A stretch of 64,000 nt of DNA, taken from JALZBN01 sp035525375. Lineage in GTDB: Bacteria; Actinomycetota; Acidimicrobiia; Acidimicrobiales; AC-14. Positions within the stretch are counted from its first letter, which is position 1. Each line of letters begins with the position of its first letter. Below are positions 7,807 through 15,633 of the stretch, piece by piece. Under the pieces are notes generated by a model. The model ran no database searches. It saw only the letters and a program-made list of their open reading frames with translations, and had not been told where the DNA came from. The stretch covers positions 1 to 64,000 of the forward strand of contig DATLEI010000080.1 in NCBI GenBank assembly GCA_035525375.1, in the 5' to 3' direction. Made by a program: the position numbers and the translations under genes.

Positions 7807-8589
7807 ATGCGGGCAACGCGGTGGGTCGCAGTCGTCGCGCTTGTCGCCGTTGCTGGGTGCGGACTCAGCACGGATACCGATACGCGCGCCGCGCCGCCGC
7901 CCTCCTCGGTCGCAGCCCAGGCCGCGCCGCCGCCCTCCTCGGTCGCAGCCGAGGCCGCGCCGCAGCCAACACTGCCGCCTGCGCCCCCGAAATCGATCGT
8001 GGCGACGGCGGCCGCGCCGGCGGTCAACGTGTTCACCATTCCTTCGGTCGCGGCCGAGTCGCTGGGGTCGCTCTCCAACCCGAACGAGATGGGCGTTCCG
8101 CTCGTGTTCAAGGTCACGGCCGTGGAGCGAGACTGGCTCCAGGTCATGCTGCCAATGCGGCCCAATGGTATAACCGGCTGGGTCCGCTCGGCCGACGTGA
8201 CCCTCGGAGAGAGTGAGTGGCGGGCCCGAGTTGAACTCGGCAATCACCGCCTGACGGTCTGGCGGGGGAATGACGTCGTCACGGAGACGCCGGTTGCCGT
8301 CGGCACGCCATCCGCGCCGACACCGACCGGCGACTTCTACCTCACAGAGGTGCTGGACACCGGGAACCCGGGCGGCGCGTACGGCCCCTACGCCTTCGGC
8401 CTGTCGGCGTACTCCGACGTCTACACGGAATTTGCTGGAGGACCGGGCCAGATCGGGCTCCACGGCACCAACGCACCCGGCGCGCTCGGAACCGATGCCA
8501 GCCATGGCTGCATCCGGGTCGACAACGACACGATCACCCAGCTGGCGTCGGAGCTGCCGGTCGGCTCGCCGATCACAGTCACCGCCTAA
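7807..8589 (+). CDS. L,D-transpeptidase (YkuD) lipoprotein
   Basis: 260 residues. The signal peptide ends in the lipobox VAGC at about residues 15-18, so it is a membrane-anchored lipoprotein. A Pro/Ala/Ser-rich linker containing an exact 11-residue duplication follows. A short SH3-like or spacer region precedes the YkuD catalytic domain, whose active site reads IGLHGTNAPGALGTDASHGCIRV (shown in parts: HGTN, then SHGCIR) near residues 218-238, with the catalytic Cys in SHGC. Predicted to form or modify 3-3 peptidoglycan cross-links. Confidence 0.93.
   Translation: MRATRWVAVVALVAVAGCGLSTDTDTRAAPPPSSVAAQAAPPPSSVAAEAAPQPTLPPAPPKSIVATAAAPAVNVFTIPSVAAESLGSLSNPNEMGVPLVFKVTAVERDWLQVMLPMRPNGITGWVRSADVTLGESEWRARVELGNHRLTVWRGNDVVTETPVAVGTPSAPTPTGDFYLTEVLDTGNPGGAYGPYAFGLSAYSDVYTEFAGGPGQIGLHGTNAPGALGTDASHGCIRVDNDTITQLASELPVGSPITVTA
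7888..7953 (+). repeat. 33-bp tandem duplication in lipoprotein linker
   Basis: Two adjacent 33-base units (7888-7920 and 7921-7953) differ at a single base (CAG versus GAG in the last codon). Each encodes AAPPPSSVAA plus Q or E. A partial third unit begins at 7954. In frame, so linker length can change without breaking the gene. Confidence 0.85.
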
Positions 8590-8616
8590 CACGCCCTTCA
8601 TCTCGCTCGCCGTCGT

Positions 8617-10986
8617 GTGAGGATGGCGGCGGTGGAACCTGACGTCGATATCGAAACTGGCCTGACCGAAGCCGAGGTGGCGGCGCGCCGGGAGCGAGGC
8701 GAAGTCAACGACGTTCCCGAGGCGCCCAGTCGCAAGGTCAGCGACATCATCCGGGCGAACGTCTTCACCCGTTTCAACGCCATCCTCGGTGTGCTGTTCG
8801 CAGTAATCGTGATCGTGGGTCCGATTCAAGACGCATTGTTCGGGTTCGTCCTCGTCGCCAACACGGCGATCGGCATCTTCCAGGAACTGCGGGCCAAGAA
8901 GACGCTTGACAACCTGGCCGTATTGACCACGCCGCGCACGAAGGTCCTGCGCGCCGGAAAGCTCGAGGAGCTCACCGTCGATCGCATCGTGCTCGACGAC
9001 ATCTTGGAGCTCAGCCCCGGCGAGCAGATTCCCGTTGACGGCGTCGTCGTCGGAGGCGAGGTCGAGGTTGACGAGTCGCTACTGACGGGCGAGTCCGACC
9101 CGGTGATTCGTGGGCCGGGCGGGGAGGTGCTGTCCGGCAGCTTCGTCGTCGCGGGCACGGCGCGCTATCGCGCCACCCGCGTGGGCCGTGAGGCCTACGC
9201 CCGCGCCCTCGCCGAGGAGGCCAAGCGCTTCACCCTCGTCCGCTCTGAGCTGCGCGACGGGATCAACGTGATCCTCCGCATAGTCACCTGGGCCATCCTG
9301 CCGACGGCGGCACTGCTCGTCTTCAGCCAGCTGCGGTCGACCGACTTGCCTGATGCGGTGCGCTCGTCGGTGGCGGGGATCGGCAGCATGGTTCCCGAAG
9401 GCCTTGTGCTACTCACGAGCATCGCCTTTGCGGTGGCCGTCATCCGCCTCGGCCGCCAGAAGGTCGTTGTCCAGGAGCTGGCGGCGGTCGAGGGTTTGGC
9501 ACGGGTCGACGTCATCTGTCTCGACAAGACCGGCACGCTCACCGAGGGGGTTGCGGTGATCGAGGTCCAGGTCATCGCCGAGGAGATGCCGGTTGCCGAT
9601 GCCATCGGCGCGCTCGCTGCGGCCGATCCCAGCCCGAATGCGACGTTGCAGGCGATCGCCGCATCCTTTCCCGCTCCCGACGGTTGGATCAGGGATGCCA
9701 GCGTTCCCTTCTCGTCGGCACGCAAGTGGGGTGCGGTGAGTTTCGACGGGAACGGGACATGGTTTCTCGGCGCGCCGGACGTGCTCTTGCGAGGCGACTC
9801 GGGTGCCGCGGTCAAGGAACGGATCGACCCCCTGATCTCTGCCGGCCGGCGCGTCGTGCTGATGGCGAGAGCGGCCGAGGGCACCTGGCCCGACCCGGCG
9901 CAGCTTCCCTCGACGCTGAAGCCGGCAGGCCTCATCGTGCTGGCCGAACAGGTACGCGAAGACGCGGCCGCGACGCTCGCCTATTTCGCAGCCCAGAACG
10001 TGGCGGTGAAGATCATCTCGGGCGACAACCACCGCACGGTCGGCGCCATCGCAGCGCGCCTCGACGTGCCCGGCGCGGACCAGGCGGTCGACGCTCGCGA
10101 GTTGCCCGACGACCCGGAGGCGCTCGCCGACGCCATGGACACGGGTGTCGTGTTCGGACGGGTCGCGCCGCAGCAGAAGCGGGCCATGGTGCGCGCCCTG
10201 CAGTCACGGGGCCACACCGTGGCCATGACTGGCGATGGCGTGAACGACGTGCTGGCCCTCAAGGAAGCCGACATGGGCGTGGCCATGGGGTCGGGGACCG
10301 ACGCAGCCAAGGGGGTGGCCAATCTGGTGTTGCTCGATGACAATTTCGACGCCATGCCCGGCGTCGTCGCCGAGGGACGCAGGGTCATCGCCAATGTCGA
10401 GCGGGTCGCCAACCTGTTCTTGACCAAGACGGTGTACGCGTTCCTGCTCGACATCACCGTGGGGGTTGCCCACCTTCCGTTTCCTTTCCTTCCCCGACAT
10501 CTCACGATCGTGAGCTCGCTCACCATCGGCATCCCCGCGTTCTTCCTCGCTCTGGCGCCCAACCCGCGCCGCTACAAGCCCGGTTTTGTGAAACGGGTAC
10601 TGCGGTTCGCATTGCCCGCCGGTTTTGCCGCCGCCGCGGCCACGTTCGCCGCCTATGCAATCGCCCGCAACACTTCCGGCGTCTCGTTGACCGAGGCTCG
10701 GACTGCGGCAACCCTCGCTCTGTTCGGCGTCGGTCTCTGGGTGCTCACGATCCTGGCCCGTCCCATGACGGGAAGACGGAGCTTGCTCGAGATGGCAATG
10801 GTGGCGGGCTTGGGCTGCATTCTCGTGTTCCCGCCGCTACGCAATTTCTACGGGCTGGAACTACCACCGGCAGAGGTCCTCGTGGCGATCGTGGCGATCG
10901 TGGCGATCGCCGGAGGCGCGATGGAACTGGGGCGGAAGTTGTTCACGTGGGCGCCTGATGCCGTCCGCGCCGGCGATCCGGACTAG
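8617..10986 (+). CDS. P-type cation-transporting ATPase, CtpE-like
   Basis: 789 residues. Ion pump with the A-domain LLTGESDPV near residue 157, the phosphorylation motif CLDKTGTLTEG with Asp near 302, and the hinge TGDGVNDVLALKEADMGVAMGSGTDAAKG near 537 (given as segments: TGDGVND, GSGTDAAKG). The intramembrane helix IGSMVPEGLVLLTSIAFAVAV lacks the CPx motif of heavy-metal pumps and resembles the CtpE/CaxP group linked to calcium. Substrate assignment is by resemblance only. GTG start at 8617 or ATG at 8623. A 9-base triplet repeat, GTGGCGATC, encodes VAIVAIVAI at 10882-10908. Confidence 0.88.
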   Translation: MRMAAVEPDVDIETGLTEAEVAARRERGEVNDVPEAPSRKVSDIIRANVFTRFNAILGVLFAVIVIVGPIQDALFGFVLVANTAIGIFQELRAKKTLDNLAVLTTPRTKVLRAGKLEELTVDRIVLDDILELSPGEQIPVDGVVVGGEVEVDESLLTGESDPVIRGPGGEVLSGSFVVAGTARYRATRVGREAYARALAEEAKRFTLVRSELRDGINVILRIVTWAILPTAALLVFSQLRSTDLPDAVRSSVAGIGSMVPEGLVLLTSIAFAVAVIRLGRQKVVVQELAAVEGLARVDVICLDKTGTLTEGVAVIEVQVIAEEMPVADAIGALAAADPSPNATLQAIAASFPAPDGWIRDASVPFSSARKWGAVSFDGNGTWFLGAPDVLLRGDSGAAVKERIDPLISAGRRVVLMARAAEGTWPDPAQLPSTLKPAGLIVLAEQVREDAAATLAYFAAQNVAVKIISGDNHRTVGAIAARLDVPGADQAVDARELPDDPEALADAMDTGVVFGRVAPQQKRAMVRALQSRGHTVAMTGDGVNDVLALKEADMGVAMGSGTDAAKGVANLVLLDDNFDAMPGVVAEGRRVIANVERVANLFLTKTVYAFLLDITVGVAHLPFPFLPRHLTIVSSLTIGIPAFFLALAPNPRRYKPGFVKRVLRFALPAGFAAAAATFAAYAIARNTSGVSLTEARTAATLALFGVGLWVLTILARPMTGRRSLLEMAMVAGLGCILVFPPLRNFYGLELPPAEVLVAIVAIVAIAGGAMELGRKLFTWAPDAVRAGDPD

Positions 10987-11019
10987 ATCTCGCTGAGCTG
11001 GACCACAGCCTCACGGCAT

Positions 11020-11044
11020 GCGCCGAAACCCGCGCTTCAGGCGC
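11020..11044 (+). terminator. possible hairpin downstream of the P-type ATPase
   Basis: GCGCC-GAA at 11020-11027 can pair with TTC-A-GGCGC at 11036-11044, giving an 8-bp stem with one bulged base. There is no U-tract, so termination would be Rho-assisted or the hairpin may only stabilise the 3' end. The rest of 10987-11120 shows nothing recognisable. Confidence 0.3.
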
Positions 11045-11120
11045 GCTGCCCAACGGCCGATTACTCCCCTAACGAACTAGCTGTCCTACGGGTTCCGGCG
11101 GGCGACGAAGGGGAGATCAG

Positions 11121-11744
11121 GTGTTCAAAGACACGGGCCGTAACCGGAGTTTTGTCGGAGGTGCAGCCGGGCTCACGCTCGCTCTTGCCCTCGCCGTCGC
11201 TATTGGCGTCCTGCCCCAGGCAGGTGACGACAGCGCAGGACCGCAGCTGGCGGTGGCCGCCGTGGCACCGACGATGCCGGTCGCGGCCCCTGAGGCCCCG
11301 CCCGCCACCGAGGCGCCTGTAGCCGTCACCGAAGCGCCGGCGGTGACCGCAGCCCCGAGCCGCAGTTCTTCGTCGCCCGGTGCCGCCGCCTCGGTTGCAT
11401 CGGAGGAAGCCGCACCTGAACCGGCGTCAGCAGTTTCCGCGCCGGCAGCAGCGACGGCCACCGGTGTGGCCCGGACGACTCCCTCGAGCGCCCAGGTTCA
11501 GGCCGCCATCCAGGGGATTCACCAGCGCATCCCCATCTTCACGCCGACCGCCGCCCAGGTCGCCGACTTCGGTAACCAGGTCTGCTCGGCCTTCGACAGT
11601 GGCCAGTCGTATTCGCAGGTGAAGGCGACGGGCCTGCAGATGGTGACGCAGTACCCCTTCGTCAGCATCACATCTGCCGACGCCGACTGGATGATCCACA
11701 CCGCGGTCTCGATGTACTGCCCAGGCCACGCGGACAAGTTCTGA
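11121..11744 (+). CDS. secreted DUF732-type protein
   Basis: 207 residues. A signal peptide or N-terminal anchor (FVGGAAGLTLALALAVAIGV) is followed by a long Ala/Pro/Thr-rich linker. The C-terminal 80 residues match the DUF732 pattern of mycobacterial secreted proteins: two Cys (NQVCSAFDSG and MYCPGHAD) that likely form a disulfide, and a small helical bundle. GTG start with GGGGAG about 8 bases upstream. The stop overlaps the ATG of the ABC ATPase by one base, so the secreted protein and transporter are cotranslated and may work together. Function unknown. Confidence 0.8.
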   Translation: MFKDTGRNRSFVGGAAGLTLALALAVAIGVLPQAGDDSAGPQLAVAAVAPTMPVAAPEAPPATEAPVAVTEAPAVTAAPSRSSSSPGAAASVASEEAAPEPASAVSAPAAATATGVARTTPSSAQVQAAIQGIHQRIPIFTPTAAQVADFGNQVCSAFDSGQSYSQVKATGLQMVTQYPFVSITSADADWMIHTAVSMYCPGHADKF

Positions 11745-12529
11745 TGACGCTTCTGCTCAACGCTCCACTGGTCGCCGAGCCCGAGGCGCAGCTGGCGCCG
11801 GCCAAGGTCATGGCTGCCCGCGCCGTTGACGCAGTCAAGCTCCACGGCGACGGCGACACGTCGGTGACCGCCCTCGACGGCGTGAGCGTCGGCTTCGAGC
11901 GGGGCACCTTCACTGCCATCATGGGACCATCGGGTTCGGGCAAGTCCACTCTGCTCCACTGCCTCGCGGGCCTCGACACGCCGACCTCGGGACGAATCTT
12001 TGTCGGCGACGTCGACCTTTCGGCTTTGGATGATCGCCGCCTCACCCGTCTTCGCCGCGAACGGGTGGGTTTCGTTTTTCAGGCGTTCAACCTCCTGCCG
12101 ACGCTCACCGCGGAGGAAAACATCCTCCTCCCGCTGTCGCTGGCGGGACGCGATCCCGACCCTGAATGGTTCGACCAAGTCGTCGACGTCGTCGGGCTCC
12201 GCGATCGCCTGAACCACCGTCCTGCCGAACTGTCTGGTGGACAGCAGCAAAAGGTTGCTGCCGCTCGCTCACTGGTCTCCCGTCCCGAAATCATCTTCGC
12301 CGATGAGCCAACCGGGAATCTCGACTCACGCGCCGGCCGTGACCTGCTTGCCTTCCTCCGTCTCGCCGTCGACGAGTTCAACCAGACCATCGTCATGGTC
12401 ACCCATGACCCCTTGGCTGCGGCGTGGGCGGACCGGATCGTGTTTCTTGCCGACGGACGCATCGTCGACGAGATGCTCGATCCCACGATCGACGGCGCGG
12501 TCGACCACCTAAAGCTCATCGGCGGCTGA
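11744..12529 (+). CDS. ABC transporter ATP-binding protein, MacB/LolD type
   Basis: 261 residues. Walker A GPSGSGKSTLLH near residues 62-73, Q-loop FVFQAFNLLPTLTAEENILLP, signature LSGGQQQKVAAARSL, Walker B IIFADEPTGNLDSRAG, and switch MVTHDPLAAA. This pattern (QAFNLLP, EPTGNLD) is the MacB/LolD/FtsE subfamily, which works with FtsX-like permeases to move lipoproteins, peptides or to control cell-wall enzymes rather than to import solutes. It has about 20 extra N-terminal residues. The partner permease follows after 1 base. Confidence 0.93.
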   Translation: MTLLLNAPLVAEPEAQLAPAKVMAARAVDAVKLHGDGDTSVTALDGVSVGFERGTFTAIMGPSGSGKSTLLHCLAGLDTPTSGRIFVGDVDLSALDDRRLTRLRRERVGFVFQAFNLLPTLTAEENILLPLSLAGRDPDPEWFDQVVDVVGLRDRLNHRPAELSGGQQQKVAAARSLVSRPEIIFADEPTGNLDSRAGRDLLAFLRLAVDEFNQTIVMVTHDPLAAAWADRIVFLADGRIVDEMLDPTIDGAVDHLKLIGG

Positions 12530-12530
12530 T

Positions 12531-14912
12531 ATGCAGCCCGCTGGACACGGGCCGCGCTTCTTCCACATGGCTCTCGCCGTGGCCCTCGCCGTCGGCTTGG
12601 TCTCGGGCACCTTCGTGCTCACCGACACCATCGACGCCGGCTTCCACGGGGCGACGACCGCGGCGCGAGGATCCGTCGACGTCGTCGTGCGATCCACGTC
12701 TGCATTCTCGGGCGATGCCAGCGCCCTACCCGAGCGCGATCCGGTGGCGGCCGAGGTGCTGCCCGCGGTGCTGTTCGTGCCCGGCGTGCAGATGGCATGG
12801 GGCAACGTCTGGGGTTGGGCCCAAGTGGTCGACCGAGACGGCAAAGCGGTGCCGCCGAAGGGGATGCCGACGGTGGGCGCGGCATGGGGCGCCGACCAGC
12901 GAATCGTTTCGGGTCGGGCTCCGCAGGGACCCGGCGAGGTCGCGCTCGACGCGTCGACGGCCGGCGCGCAGGGGTTCGGCCCGGGGGACCGACTGAAGGT
13001 CATGTTCGGGGGTGGCTCGGAAGAGTTCGTCATCAGCGGCCTGTTGAAGCCGGGATCGATGGTGGCATCGACGATGGTCAGCTTCGATCTTCCGACCGCG
13101 CAGCGAGTCCTGCAACGGCCCGGCGCCTTTGACGCCATCTCGGTACGCGCCGACCCAGGCTTGACCGCAGAAGCGCTGCGCACCCGACTCCGCCCCGTCC
13201 TTTCCGACGGGTACGAGCCGGTGACCGCGGCTCAGGCTGCCAACGAGGCTGAGGCGTCATGGTCGAAGGCCTTGGGATTTCTCACCACCGCCCTCCTGGT
13301 ATTCGCCGCCATTGCCCTCCTCGTCGGGTCGCTGATCATCTTCAACACCTTCTCGATCGTGGTGGGCCAGCGCACCCGGGAGTTGGGACTCTTGCGCGCC
13401 GTCGGTGCCAGCCGAGGCCAGGTCATCTGGACTGTCCTTAAGGAGGCTCTTGCTGTCGGCGTCGCCTCCTCGCTCGGCGGCATCGTTCTCGGGTTCGGCG
13501 TCGCCCGAGGGCTGCTCGAGTTGATGCGCGCCCTTGGCTACGACTACCCGACGGCCGGAGTCGTCTTCCTGCCTCGCACGGCGTTCGTCGCCGTTGGGGC
13601 GGGCGTGACGGTGACCCTGCTCGCCGCCATCCTTCCCGCCCGGCGCGCGACCAAGGTCTCGCCAGTCGACGCCCTCGCCGGGACGGGTCAGTCGGCCGAG
13701 ACCCGTGCCCTGAAGTCGATTCGCGGCCGGCTCGTGGGCGTTGCGGCCCGGGTCCTCGCCCTCCCTCTGATTCGGGTCTTCGGCCGGCCCGCGATGCTCG
13801 GCCGCGACAACGCCGTCCGCAATCCACGACGTACATCGGCGACGGCGTGCGCTTTGATGATCGGCATCGGCTTGGTCGGCGTTGTCGCCATTGTCGCCGC
13901 CTCGATGAAGGCCTCGGCGGAGCGGACGGTCCGCGACACGCTGCGCGCCGATTTCGTCGTGAGTGCCAAGCCCGGCGCGCCGAGCGGGGGCGGGGTGCCG
14001 CCCGCTGTTGCTGATCGGCTCCGGCGCGCGCCGGGCGTCGATGCCGTCTCGGAGATCCGAACGGGGGAGTTCGGATTCGAGGGAAAGGCCTCGTCCCTCG
14101 TGGCCGTTGACCCGGCGACGGTGACCACCATGCATGAGCTCGATTCGACATCGAAGGCCGCGGCCCTCCAGCTCGATGACAGCGGTGTGCTCGTGCGGGA
14201 CTCCTTCGCGTCGGCCCGCCGGTGGCGCGCCGGCGACGTCGTGCCGATGACCTTCGCCCGCACGGGCGAGCAGCAGCTGCGGATCGCGGCGCTGTACTCG
14301 ACCACGACAGTGCGCGCCGACTTCGTGATCTCGCTCGGCGCGTTCGAGAACAACTTCGCCCAACAGCTGGACACCGAGATCGATGTCGGTCTGGCACCCG
14401 GCGCGTCAATTGCTGACGGACGGGCCGCCGTGCAGCAGGCTCTAGCGGACTTCCCCAGCCTCGCCATCATGGACCGCAACGAGGTCATCGCGGCCCAGTC
14501 CGCACAGGTAGACAAGATCCTCGTGCCGGTTACCGCTCTGCTGGCGCTGTCACTCCTCATTGCCCTGCTCGGCATCGCCAACACGTTGGCGCTGTCCATC
14601 CACGAGCGCACCCGCGAGCTCGGAATGTTGCGGGCCATCGGGATGGCGCGCGGTCAGCTGCGATCGATGATCCGCTCAGAGGCGATGATCATCGCCTCGC
14701 TCGGCGCAGTCTTGGGGGTCGTGGCAGCCGTCGGCCTCGGGTCGGTTCCCGTTGCGTCGATGCGCACCGTCGGGGTCACCGAACTCGTCTTCCCGGTGGC
14801 GCAACTCATCGGCCTGGTGGTTCTTGCGACATTTGCAGGACTGTTGGCCGGGGTGCTGCCGGCCCGGCGCGCGGCGCGCCTACCGGTGCTCGACGCCGTC
14901 GGGCGCGACTAG
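12531..14912 (+). CDS. FtsX-like ABC transporter permease (MacB type)
   Basis: 793 residues with two FtsX repeats. An N-terminal membrane helix (FFHMALAVALAVGLVSGTFVLTDT) precedes a periplasmic domain, then a first membrane block about 245-385 containing VGQRTRELGLLRAVGASRGQV, a second periplasmic domain, and a second block about 665-785 with IHERTRELGMLRAIGMARGQL. This duplicated 8-10 helix form functions as a single-chain permease. Together with the ATPase and the DUF732 protein it forms a three-gene operon. Export substrate unknown. Confidence 0.92.
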   Translation: MQPAGHGPRFFHMALAVALAVGLVSGTFVLTDTIDAGFHGATTAARGSVDVVVRSTSAFSGDASALPERDPVAAEVLPAVLFVPGVQMAWGNVWGWAQVVDRDGKAVPPKGMPTVGAAWGADQRIVSGRAPQGPGEVALDASTAGAQGFGPGDRLKVMFGGGSEEFVISGLLKPGSMVASTMVSFDLPTAQRVLQRPGAFDAISVRADPGLTAEALRTRLRPVLSDGYEPVTAAQAANEAEASWSKALGFLTTALLVFAAIALLVGSLIIFNTFSIVVGQRTRELGLLRAVGASRGQVIWTVLKEALAVGVASSLGGIVLGFGVARGLLELMRALGYDYPTAGVVFLPRTAFVAVGAGVTVTLLAAILPARRATKVSPVDALAGTGQSAETRALKSIRGRLVGVAARVLALPLIRVFGRPAMLGRDNAVRNPRRTSATACALMIGIGLVGVVAIVAASMKASAERTVRDTLRADFVVSAKPGAPSGGGVPPAVADRLRRAPGVDAVSEIRTGEFGFEGKASSLVAVDPATVTTMHELDSTSKAAALQLDDSGVLVRDSFASARRWRAGDVVPMTFARTGEQQLRIAALYSTTTVRADFVISLGAFENNFAQQLDTEIDVGLAPGASIADGRAAVQQALADFPSLAIMDRNEVIAAQSAQVDKILVPVTALLALSLLIALLGIANTLALSIHERTRELGMLRAIGMARGQLRSMIRSEAMIIASLGAVLGVVAAVGLGSVPVASMRTVGVTELVFPVAQLIGLVVLATFAGLLAGVLPARRAARLPVLDAVGRD

Positions 14913-14931
14913 CCCGCTCGGAATCCGTTCG

Positions 14932-15003
14932 CGCCCCCGGTAGGATTCGAACCTACGCACCCGCCTCCGGAGGGCGGTGCTCTATCCCCTGAGCTACGAG
15001 GGC
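14932..15003 (-). tRNA. tRNA-Arg(CCG)
   Basis: A full 72-nt cloverleaf can be drawn on the minus strand. The acceptor stem pairs GCCCTCG with CGGGGGC plus discriminator G; the D-arm is GCTC-AGGGGATA-GAGC; the anticodon arm is CCGCC-CTCCGGA-GGCGG with anticodon CCG, reading CGG; the variable loop is GTGC; the T-arm is GTAGG-TTCGAAT-CCTAC. The 3' CCA is not encoded. It is antisense to any N-terminal extension of the following LemA gene. Confidence 0.97.
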
Positions 15004-15075
15004 GGGGACTCTGTGCCGCAGTCTACGCGGCCCTTCTCGCGCCCCGGTCGTGGGCTGGGTGCGAGACTGCACCAA

Positions 15076-15633
15076 GTGATCTGGATCATCGTTGTTGCCG
15101 TCGTCATTGTGCTGTTCCTGCTCTGGCTCGCGGTCACCTTCAACCGGCTTGTCCGCAAGCGCAACCAGGTGGCCGACGCGTGGGCCGGCATCGACGTGCA
15201 ACTCACGCGCCGGGCCAACCTCGTCCCCAACCTGGTCGAGGTGGTCAAGGGCTATCGCGATTTCGAGCGCACCACGCTCGAGCAGGTGGTGGAGGCCCGG
15301 TCGGAGGCCATCAACGCCAAGAGCGCCGGACCGGCCGAGCGGGGCCAGGCCGAGCAGGGCGTCGGCGGCGCGCTCAAGACTGTCTTCGCCGTGGCCGAGG
15401 CCTATCCCGACCTCCAGGCGAACAAGAGCTTCCTCTCGTTGCAGACCGAGTTGGCGACACTCGAAGAGGACATCGCCTTCTCGCGCCGCTACTACAACGC
15501 CCAGGTGCGTGACTTCAATACCCGCCAGCAGACCTTTCCGACGCTGCTACTCGCTGGCCCTCTGGGCTTCACGACGAGTGAGTACTTCCAGGCCGACAAC
15601 GACGAGCGGGAGGCGCCCCGTGCGCAGATGTAA
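15076..15633 (+). CDS. LemA family membrane protein
   Basis: 185 residues from the GTG at 15076. A single N-terminal membrane helix (IWIIVVAVVIVLFLLWLAVTF) is followed by the LemA helical bundle with the family phrases RKRNQVADAWAGIDVQL, RANLVPNLVEVVKGY and YPDLQANKSFLSLQ. The longer reading from 14977 would run through the antisense tRNA gene and is rejected. LemA proteins are commonly encoded with DUF2207/TPM membrane proteins, as here; their role is not defined, possibly membrane or envelope stress. Confidence 0.92.
   Translation: MIWIIVVAVVIVLFLLWLAVTFNRLVRKRNQVADAWAGIDVQLTRRANLVPNLVEVVKGYRDFERTTLEQVVEARSEAINAKSAGPAERGQAEQGVGGALKTVFAVAEAYPDLQANKSFLSLQTELATLEEDIAFSRRYYNAQVRDFNTRQQTFPTLLLAGPLGFTTSEYFQADNDEREAPRAQM

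Noticed and set aside
7693..8829. 378-codon minus-strand frame opposite the L,D-transpeptidase
   Set aside because: Contains translated copies of the 33-bp repeat in the wrong frame; the lipobox and YkuD motifs on the plus strand are decisive.
10882..10908. Three 9-base GTGGCGATC repeats as an origin or binding-site array
   Set aside because: They are in frame and encode a membrane-helix stretch VAIVAIVAI of the P-type ATPase.
13257..14363. 368-codon minus-strand frame inside the FtsX permease
   Set aside because: Antisense shadow of low-complexity, Arg/Gly-rich composition.
14977..15075. Extended LemA start at 14977
   Set aside because: Would translate the antisense of the tRNA-Arg gene; the membrane helix begins right after GTG 15076.
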